Positions 6,871 to 11,666 of a DNA stretch of 11,666 nt are shown one piece after another. A program made the position numbers and the translations under genes. The notes under the pieces are model-generated. The model ran no database searches and had not been told where the DNA came from. It saw only the letters and a list, made by a program, of their open reading frames with translations. Numbering within the stretch: position 1 is the stretch's first letter; the number at the start of each line of letters is the position of its first letter. This stretch comes from Desulfocapsa sp. (GTDB taxonomy: Bacteria; Desulfobacterota; Desulfobulbia; Desulfobulbales; Desulfocapsaceae), in the NCBI GenBank assembly GCA_030635405.1, contig DAOVZA010000026.1:1-11666 (forward strand), written 5' to 3'.

Positions 6871-8910
6871 TTATATTTTAGTAAAGTCAGTAAATAATTT
6901 ATCGTATTTTGAGGAAAATTTACTGGTATATGTATTCCTTAATTTTAAAGCGCTACATGGTATTTTCACTATTAAAAATAAAAAAATAATTGTATCAAAA
7001 ATAATAAATTTTGATATTGCTGTTTTTTTGTAATAGATATCTCTATTTTTGTTGAAATAAATAATATTCTCTTTCCACAAAAGAAAAAGTAATTTAATGT
7101 TTAATTTTGACGTCATAAACTTCCATTTTCTTAAAAATATATAGTTTTCCAATGGTGAGATTGCTGTTCTATTAGTATTAGAAAATAGATCTGTGAGCTT
7201 TCTGTAGCATAACATCGTGTTGATTAAATTTCTGACTTTAATACGGCTTGGTTTCTCATCGCAACCTGAAGAATATTGATTGGTGTTATGTATTCTGTAC
7301 GTTCCTAATGCCTCATAAATGTAGCCAATCGGAGCAAGGCTGGCACAACAGAATGCAATCTGAGTGTCAGCGCATATTTGCCATCCTTTTTCATGTAGTG
7401 GAAAAATTTTGTTGGCAATATTCCTGTTAATACTCAGGCCACTTGTAGGAATAAAACTGTATATGTAACCTTTTTTTAGAAAATCAGGGTAAATGTTCCC
7501 TTCAATGAATGGTGTTTTTATCAGTTTTGAGTATAGATTTGTTTGTCGTTGTTTACCCTCAATTTTTAAATCATGAGATACCATTCCCCAGCGTTCTTCC
7601 TGGAATTTTTTTACAATCCTGTCAAGTTTATCTGTTTCCCAGAAATCATCTGCGTCCAGAAAACATAATATGTCCCCGCTACTATGATTAAATCCTGAGT
7701 TAAAAGCTGCTGCCTGTCCTTTGTTTTCCTGTGTAACAGCAACGATGCTGTCTTTGTAACTATCGAGTATTTCAGTTGAATTGTCGGTGGAGCCGTCGTC
7801 TACTACAATTACCTCCTTGTTGTTATGCTTTTGTAGCAGTGCGCTATTTATTGCTTTCTTTAAAAAATGACCATAGTTGTAGTTTGTTATTATAATTGAT
7901 ACTTTAGGGACGTTTTTGTTGTTTAATCTTGCATAAATATTGTTTTCTTCTTGCTTTACAAGAGTGAAATTACTTTGCACGTGGGCATTTTTGATCACCC
8001 ATAATATACAATGAAATAAATTATCTTGTTTTTTAGTATAAGAAGATTTTTTTGTTAAAACATGATCAAAATCAACACAGGGGAATACATCTAAAGCTGT
8101 TTTTCGTGAGGCATTAAAAATATAACTACCACGATTTTCAACAGCTTTCTTTGCAGCAAGAAAAGCTTTGTATTGTAAATCTAACAGAGGCATTGTCCAA
8201 GTCTCTCCGGGCATTCTGTATTCGGGATGGAAATGATTTGTTTCTCCTTGATGCTCTAATATCTCACCACTTTGACATTTTTTTCCGGTAGATTTTGGGA
8301 CGTCAAAACTAAAGTCAACTCCAATCAAATAAATTTCTCTGATCCCCATAAAAAATGCAAGTTGGATTTGGGGATAAAGAACAGTCCAGCCTCCGTAAAC
8401 ACCTTCAAGAGCATTGACTGAGAATCTTCCTTCATACTCTCCATCTACAATTGGCATGTCCATACTCTTAAGCCATATTATGTCCTCTGCATCGCTAAAA
8501 TAGGGTCTAACATCCTCGCGAAATATTTTGCACAACTTCAATTCATTTATTGCCGTTTTATTGTTTTCTGCTACAAGCACATCGAGTATCGAATAGTAAG
8601 TAGGCCTCCATTCTGTTTGATCAAAGGCTAAATAAATTTTGTTGCAGCCAAAGGTAATTTCATCTTTAAGCCTGTCCAAGTCTTCAATTTTTAGACTTGG
8701 TCCGCTTCCTATTATGAAACAACGGTTGCCTCTATGTTTATCTTTGAGGGCCGCCACTCTACGGTCATTTGCTGTTAAAGGTATGCCAAGCGTCCTGAAC
8801 CAGCGATGGTAGAAACCCAAATAACGTTTATATCTGCCTTTCAACGTTGGCTGTATTAAGTCTCTATTCTTATAAACGTAAATAGGGTTCAGTACGTTTT
8901 TAAGCTTCAT
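6871..8910 (-). CDS. Fusion of DUF115 (MptE-like) domain and family 2 glycosyltransferase
   Basis: The protein has 679 residues. Residues 1-285 form a DUF115 domain (CFIIGSGPSL 64-73, FGCNKIYLAF 87-96, GVDFSF 197-202, NHFHPEYR 225-232), paralogous to the stand-alone protein at 624-1481. After a linker of about 50 residues, residues 336 to about 550 form a GT-A glycosyltransferase: VSIIITNYNYG (337-347), VVDDGSTDNS (369-378), NKGQAAAFNSGF (396-407) and FLDADDFW (417-424, the DxD). The tail has one hydrophobic stretch at about 634-651 that may touch the membrane. Joining the two domains suggests sequential transfer steps in one glycan, as inference. The ATG overlaps the SIS stop codon by four bases (ATGA), indicating coupled translation. 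The DNA for the C-terminal half is much richer in A+T than the DUF115 half, which suggests a separate origin. Confidence 0.9.
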   Translation of the reverse strand: MKLKNVLNPIYVYKNRDLIQPTLKGRYKRYLGFYHRWFRTLGIPLTANDRRVAALKDKHRGNRCFIIGSGPSLKIEDLDRLKDEITFGCNKIYLAFDQTEWRPTYYSILDVLVAENNKTAINELKLCKIFREDVRPYFSDAEDIIWLKSMDMPIVDGEYEGRFSVNALEGVYGGWTVLYPQIQLAFFMGIREIYLIGVDFSFDVPKSTGKKCQSGEILEHQGETNHFHPEYRMPGETWTMPLLDLQYKAFLAAKKAVENRGSYIFNASRKTALDVFPCVDFDHVLTKKSSYTKKQDNLFHCILWVIKNAHVQSNFTLVKQEENNIYARLNNKNVPKVSIIITNYNYGHFLKKAINSALLQKHNNKEVIVVDDGSTDNSTEILDSYKDSIVAVTQENKGQAAAFNSGFNHSSGDILCFLDADDFWETDKLDRIVKKFQEERWGMVSHDLKIEGKQRQTNLYSKLIKTPFIEGNIYPDFLKKGYIYSFIPTSGLSINRNIANKIFPLHEKGWQICADTQIAFCCASLAPIGYIYEALGTYRIHNTNQYSSGCDEKPSRIKVRNLINTMLCYRKLTDLFSNTNRTAISPLENYIFLRKWKFMTSKLNIKLLFLLWKENIIYFNKNRDIYYKKTAISKFIIFDTIIFLFLIVKIPCSALKLRNTYTSKFSSKYDKLFTDFTKI

Positions 8911-10028
8911 GGTATTTCACTCACGGTATACTCAGCCTTTCCCACCAACATGTCGACCACACAACAAATCCAGATCGCGTGGACTGCCTCAGTCACATTA
9001 TAATTCCGGCTATCGACCCAAATGTTTTCATCCCCTAATTCTCTCAAAGGATTTGTTGAATCAAATCCTGTAAAGGTTACCACAGACAAGCCTTTTTGTT
9101 TCGCCAAGTTCGCTGCATTTATAACATTTCTAGATCGACCGCTGGAACTGAGCAGCACAACAGCATCGTTTGGATCTGCATAGGCTTTAATACACTGTTC
9201 GATCCAGTGTTCCTGGCCATAGTCATTAGAAAACGCACTGATCAGATTGTGATCATTGAAGCAGACAGTGCGAACCTTGCTCTGTTTTGTAAGGTCGGTT
9301 GCTGCGTGACTGGAAATGGATGAACTCCCGCCATTGCCGGCAAAAATCATTTTTCCGCCTCTTCCACTAACAGTACGACATAAATCTCGAAGATTGATTA
9401 GCTCGGTGGTGTGATCAACCTCAAATAGGGCCTGTTCGTGCTCCATGAAGTGTTTCTTCAAGAAGGAAGGGTTTTCCTCTCCTTGGTCTAGGAGGTTTGC
9501 CACCGCAAGAATCCATATCAAATGGACAGACTCGACAACATTGTAAGCACGGCTATCGACCCAAAAGTTCAGCAGCCCCTTTGTTCGAAGAGGATTGTCT
9601 GGTGCAAAGCCAGAGAAAGTAACTACCTCAAGGTGATGTTCACGCGCATATTCGGCGGCATTGATTATATTAGAGGATTTACCGCTGGAACTTACCAATA
9701 CAACCAGATCACCACTGTCTGCATAGGATTCCAATGCTCGAGCAACCCAATTTTCGTACCCATAGTCATTGGAATAGGCGGTGATCAAATTATGATCATT
9801 GAAGCATACAGTGCGCACCTTTGCGTGTTGTGTAAAGTCTGTGGCAGCATGACTGGAGATGGATGCACTCGCGCCGTTTCCCGCAAATATCAGCTTGTTA
9901 CCATTGTCTCTGACTCGTTCACTCAGGTCTCTAAACCTCAGCAGTTCAGTATTAAGATCAGGTGTATGTAATGCGCGTTTGTATCTCGCAAAATAATCAT
10001 TGAGGAATTCTTGATCATTGTTATCCAT
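8907..10028 (-). CDS. Tandem double SIS-domain protein (phosphosugar isomerase-like)
   Basis: From ATG 10028 the protein has 373 residues and contains two SIS domains, at about 28-180 and 209-361. Each has IFAGNG followed by SISSHAATD, then KVRTVCFNDHNLI, SNDYG, SSSG and VDSR-x-YNV-x-E-x-VH. The closest family I know is GmhA/DiaA-like SIS proteins, which have one such domain in about 190 residues and work as oligomers; GmhA isomerises sedoheptulose 7-phosphate. Here two copies are covalently joined. The GmhA catalytic Glu in the first helix appears as Asp in both copies, so substrate and activity are open. An upstream ATG at 10064 would add 12 residues, but it has no ribosome binding site, whereas AGGGAG lies 12 bases before 10028. 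The start overlaps the oxidoreductase stop by eight bases, and the end overlaps the next gene by four. Confidence 0.88.
   Translation of the reverse strand: MDNNDQEFLNDYFARYKRALHTPDLNTELLRFRDLSERVRDNGNKLIFAGNGASASISSHAATDFTQHAKVRTVCFNDHNLITAYSNDYGYENWVARALESYADSGDLVVLVSSSGKSSNIINAAEYAREHHLEVVTFSGFAPDNPLRTKGLLNFWVDSRAYNVVESVHLIWILAVANLLDQGEENPSFLKKHFMEHEQALFEVDHTTELINLRDLCRTVSGRGGKMIFAGNGGSSSISSHAATDLTKQSKVRTVCFNDHNLISAFSNDYGQEHWIEQCIKAYADPNDAVVLLSSSGRSRNVINAANLAKQKGLSVVTFTGFDSTNPLRELGDENIWVDSRNYNVTEAVHAIWICCVVDMLVGKAEYTVSEIP
8940..9940. repeat. Diverged direct repeat of about 0.46 kb encoding the two SIS domains
   Basis: Two segments, roughly 8940-9400 and 9483-9940, encode homologous SIS domains offset by 181 codons (543 bases). 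Similarity is visible at DNA level, for example around 9248-9270 and 9791-9813, where the codons for CFNDHNL are nearly the same. At protein level the copies share an uninterrupted 13-residue run (KVRTVCFNDHNLI), and more than half of aligned positions match by eye. The pattern indicates in-gene tandem duplication with later divergence. Confidence 0.8.
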
Positions 10029-11040
10029 GAGATTTCTCAGCTCCCTGTGGTTTGCCGACAGCATAAATTTTGTCGATCATTTCCATTACCGAAAGTGCGT
10101 CTCCTGAATTTCCGTACTGGACCGATTTATCAAGATTGATGCACTCAAAAAAGTGGTCTATCTCTGATTGCCAGGAGGTATCGATTTTGTACACGATCTG
10201 TTCTTCACTTTCGAAACGTCCATCCTGTACTTGCGAGGAATTGGGTTTGATTGAAAGAACTTCCTCACCATAAGCACCAGATGAAGTTTTTAGTCCGTTC
10301 AGAATCAATGATCCTCCTTCCATGAATACCTCCAACGAGAACAAGTATCTCCATTGGGTCATAGTAGAGTGTACGGAAGCAGATCTACCGGACCGACTGT
10401 CACGGAAAATGGCAAAGACATTGTCTTCAATTCCATCGATCTTCCAGAATAGATTCGACACAAATGAAGATACCTCGTCAAAATCACCACCAAGGTACAT
10501 TATAAGGTCGATCATATGGATTCCCTGGTCGAGAAGGATTCCGCCACCTGCCAAATCAGGCTTGGCTCTCCAGTTATTAAAATAGGATTTGTCAACCTCC
10601 TTGCCGTATCGACCCCGTAGCCATAATATTCGTCCCATTTCTTTCGACTCCACAATATTTTTCATACGCTGGATGCTATGGTGGTGACGATGGTTGAAAC
10701 CATACATCAGTTTTCTGTCACCAGCGGCCTTTTCGGCGTCGATTACCGCTTGTACCTGACTGGAGTTGAAACCGGGAGGTTTTTCTGAGAAGACATGTTT
10801 TCCAGCATTCAAAGCCTGAATGCACAGAATTGGGATGTGTAGGTTTGGTGTACATATAAAAATAGCGTCAATATCCTGTGATTCTATAATTTCCGAGGGA
10901 TGGCCCGCGATGAGATATGTGGAGTCTGGCGGTGGGTCAATATCATATATTGCGACAACTCTACCTTTTTCTGAATTTTCAATAGCGTTGGCACGAATTT
11001 TACCCATCTTGCCAAAACCGATAATTCCGCAGTTAATCAT
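10021..11040 (-). CDS. Gfo/Idh/MocA family NAD(P)-dependent oxidoreductase
   Basis: The protein has 339 residues, normal for the family. The N-terminal Rossmann fold carries GIIGFGKMG (5-13), then AIFICTPNLHIP (59-70) and HVFSEKPPG (82-90), where the EKP lysine contacts substrate and cofactor. GFNHRHHHSI (114-123) and GGGILLDQGIHMIDL (165-179), with the conserved D-x-x-x-H, mark the C-terminal substrate-binding domain. Such enzymes oxidise or reduce sugar hydroxyl or keto groups and are common in nucleotide-sugar pathways. It starts 10 bases after the dehydrogenase stop, with AAGGAC about seven bases before the ATG, and overlaps the SIS gene by eight bases. Together with those two genes it suggests a sugar-precursor module. 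A degraded relative lies at 1537-2410. The substrate is unknown. Confidence 0.92.
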   Translation of the reverse strand: MINCGIIGFGKMGKIRANAIENSEKGRVVAIYDIDPPPDSTYLIAGHPSEIIESQDIDAIFICTPNLHIPILCIQALNAGKHVFSEKPPGFNSSQVQAVIDAEKAAGDRKLMYGFNHRHHHSIQRMKNIVESKEMGRILWLRGRYGKEVDKSYFNNWRAKPDLAGGGILLDQGIHMIDLIMYLGGDFDEVSSFVSNLFWKIDGIEDNVFAIFRDSRSGRSASVHSTMTQWRYLFSLEVFMEGGSLILNGLKTSSGAYGEEVLSIKPNSSQVQDGRFESEEQIVYKIDTSWQSEIDHFFECINLDKSVQYGNSGDALSVMEMIDKIYAVGKPQGAEKSHG

Positions 11041-11050
11041 TTTATAGTCC

Positions 11051-11666
11051 TTAACGGTTTGATATTTCCTCCAGGAACTGCAAGAAGTCTGTTGCTGTAC
11101 CCTGAATAAATTCTTTACAAGTGCTGGCGATGTGGGGTGTTCTGATAAAGCGATCTGCCGGCAGTTCGGTTAATTTTCCTTTATAGGGTTCCTCCCAGAA
11201 AACATCAATGGCGGCACGCAGCCTACCGGATGACAACTCGGTGTACAGTGCCTCCTCATGGATCACCGGGCCACGAGAAGTGTTCACCAGCAACGTGCCA
11301 TCACGCAAACAGGATAGGCGCTCAGCATTAAACAACGCATTGGTTGCTGTGGTCAGCGGCACATGAAGGGTGACGCAGTCTGCACCTCTAACCTTTGGCT
11401 CGAAGTCTTCAGGGGGATCATGAGCCGAATCAAAAGTATCCACTTTCATAAAACCACGCATCTTTTCAACCACACGTTGTCCAACACGGCCAACACCTAT
11501 AACCAGCAATTGGCGTTGGTGCAAAGTTGGACGATCAACCTTCTTCCAACTGTCCCAATCGCCAGCTCCTGCATAGTGGCCACTAAGGATTAGATGACAG
11601 GTGAATGAAGCAGTCTCTTCATAAATCATATTACAGGTTTTCTCTGAGGGAAGGACAATATCAACA
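11051..11666 (-). CDS. D-isomer-specific 2-hydroxyacid dehydrogenase, C-terminal part
   Basis: The reading frame stays open to the right window edge and continues above the ATG at 11629 (VDIVLPSEKTCN precedes that methionine). That ATG is therefore internal, and roughly 100 N-terminal residues are likely missing. The visible part shows the NAD-binding GVGRVGQRVV, then VDTFDS with the ribose-binding Asp. The catalytic triad follows: Arg in VNTSRGP, Glu in FWEEPY and His in RTPHIAS. These are the hallmarks of phosphoglycerate dehydrogenase-like enzymes, which interconvert 2-hydroxy and 2-keto acids with NAD(H). In this setting it may act on a sugar acid or supply a precursor for the glycan, as inference. 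It is the most upstream gene visible, and the oxidoreductase follows after 10 bases. Confidence 0.92.
   Translation of the reverse strand, partial: VDIVLPSEKTCNMIYEETASFTCHLILSGHYAGAGDWDSWKKVDRPTLHQRQLLVIGVGRVGQRVVEKMRGFMKVDTFDSAHDPPEDFEPKVRGADCVTLHVPLTTATNALFNAERLSCLRDGTLLVNTSRGPVIHEEALYTELSSGRLRAAIDVFWEEPYKGKLTELPADRFIRTPHIASTCKEFIQGTATDFLQFLEEISNR

Noticed and set aside
9522..9971. Plus-strand open frame of 149 codons
   Set aside because: It is the antisense shadow of the first SIS domain. The plus-strand frame at 9096-9323 is the equivalent shadow of the second, as expected from the direct repeat.
10029..10064. ATG at 10064 as the start of the double SIS gene
   Set aside because: No Shine-Dalgarno lies before it, while AGGGAG precedes the ATG at 10028, which also gives a typical short overlap with the upstream stop.

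Overview
The window is one face of a surface-glycan biosynthesis locus. Every supported gene lies on the minus strand, so the locus reads from high to low coordinates. Most genes abut or overlap by a few bases, as in a long operon. Both window edges cut through genes: a 2-hydroxyacid dehydrogenase loses its N-terminus at the right edge, and a probable CDP-glycerol glycerophosphotransferase loses most of its length at the left edge. The content (DUF115/MptE-like proteins, SIS sugar isomerases, Gfo/Idh/MocA oxidoreductase, GT2 and GT4 glycosyltransferases, a methyltransferase, a TagD-like cytidylyltransferase) suggests a bacterial O-antigen, capsule or flagellar glycan cluster. I see no species-diagnostic sequence. 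A Gram-negative host is a guess, based on the DUF115 proteins and the mixed operon style.

Layout in transcription order. (1) 11666-10021: D-isomer-specific 2-hydroxyacid dehydrogenase (partial), then a Gfo/Idh/MocA oxidoreductase. (2) 10028-8907: a single protein with two tandem SIS domains. (3) 8910-6871: a DUF115 domain fused to a GT2 glycosyltransferase, with a very AT-rich 3' half. (4) 6870-6678: a short gap containing a 42-codon open frame that looks like the C-terminal stub of a lost gene. (5) 6677-5124 GT2 glycosyltransferase, 5120-4215 SAM-methyltransferase-like protein, 4143-2755 GT4 glycosyltransferase. (6) 2714-1537: a stretch without an intact gene. Read through its frameshifts, it is a decayed SIS gene joined to a decayed Gfo/Idh/MocA gene. 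(7) 1481-624 stand-alone DUF115 protein, 637-197 TagD-like cytidylyltransferase, 200-1 start of a TagF/TagB-like gene.

How the parts may work together. The dehydrogenase, oxidoreductase and SIS protein plausibly make or modify a sugar precursor. The GT2 and GT4 enzymes and the methyltransferase would assemble and decorate a glycan. TagD would supply CDP-glycerol to the TagF-like protein for glycerol-phosphate addition. The roles come from family membership; the pathway itself is inference. The most notable structural point is that a Gfo + SIS + DUF115 module occurs twice. One copy is intact and enlarged by domain duplication and fusion. The other is reduced to a chimeric pseudogene followed by a plain DUF115 gene. 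This suggests module duplication or replacement by recombination. I saw no RNA gene, CRISPR array, insertion sequence, clear terminator or clear promoter.
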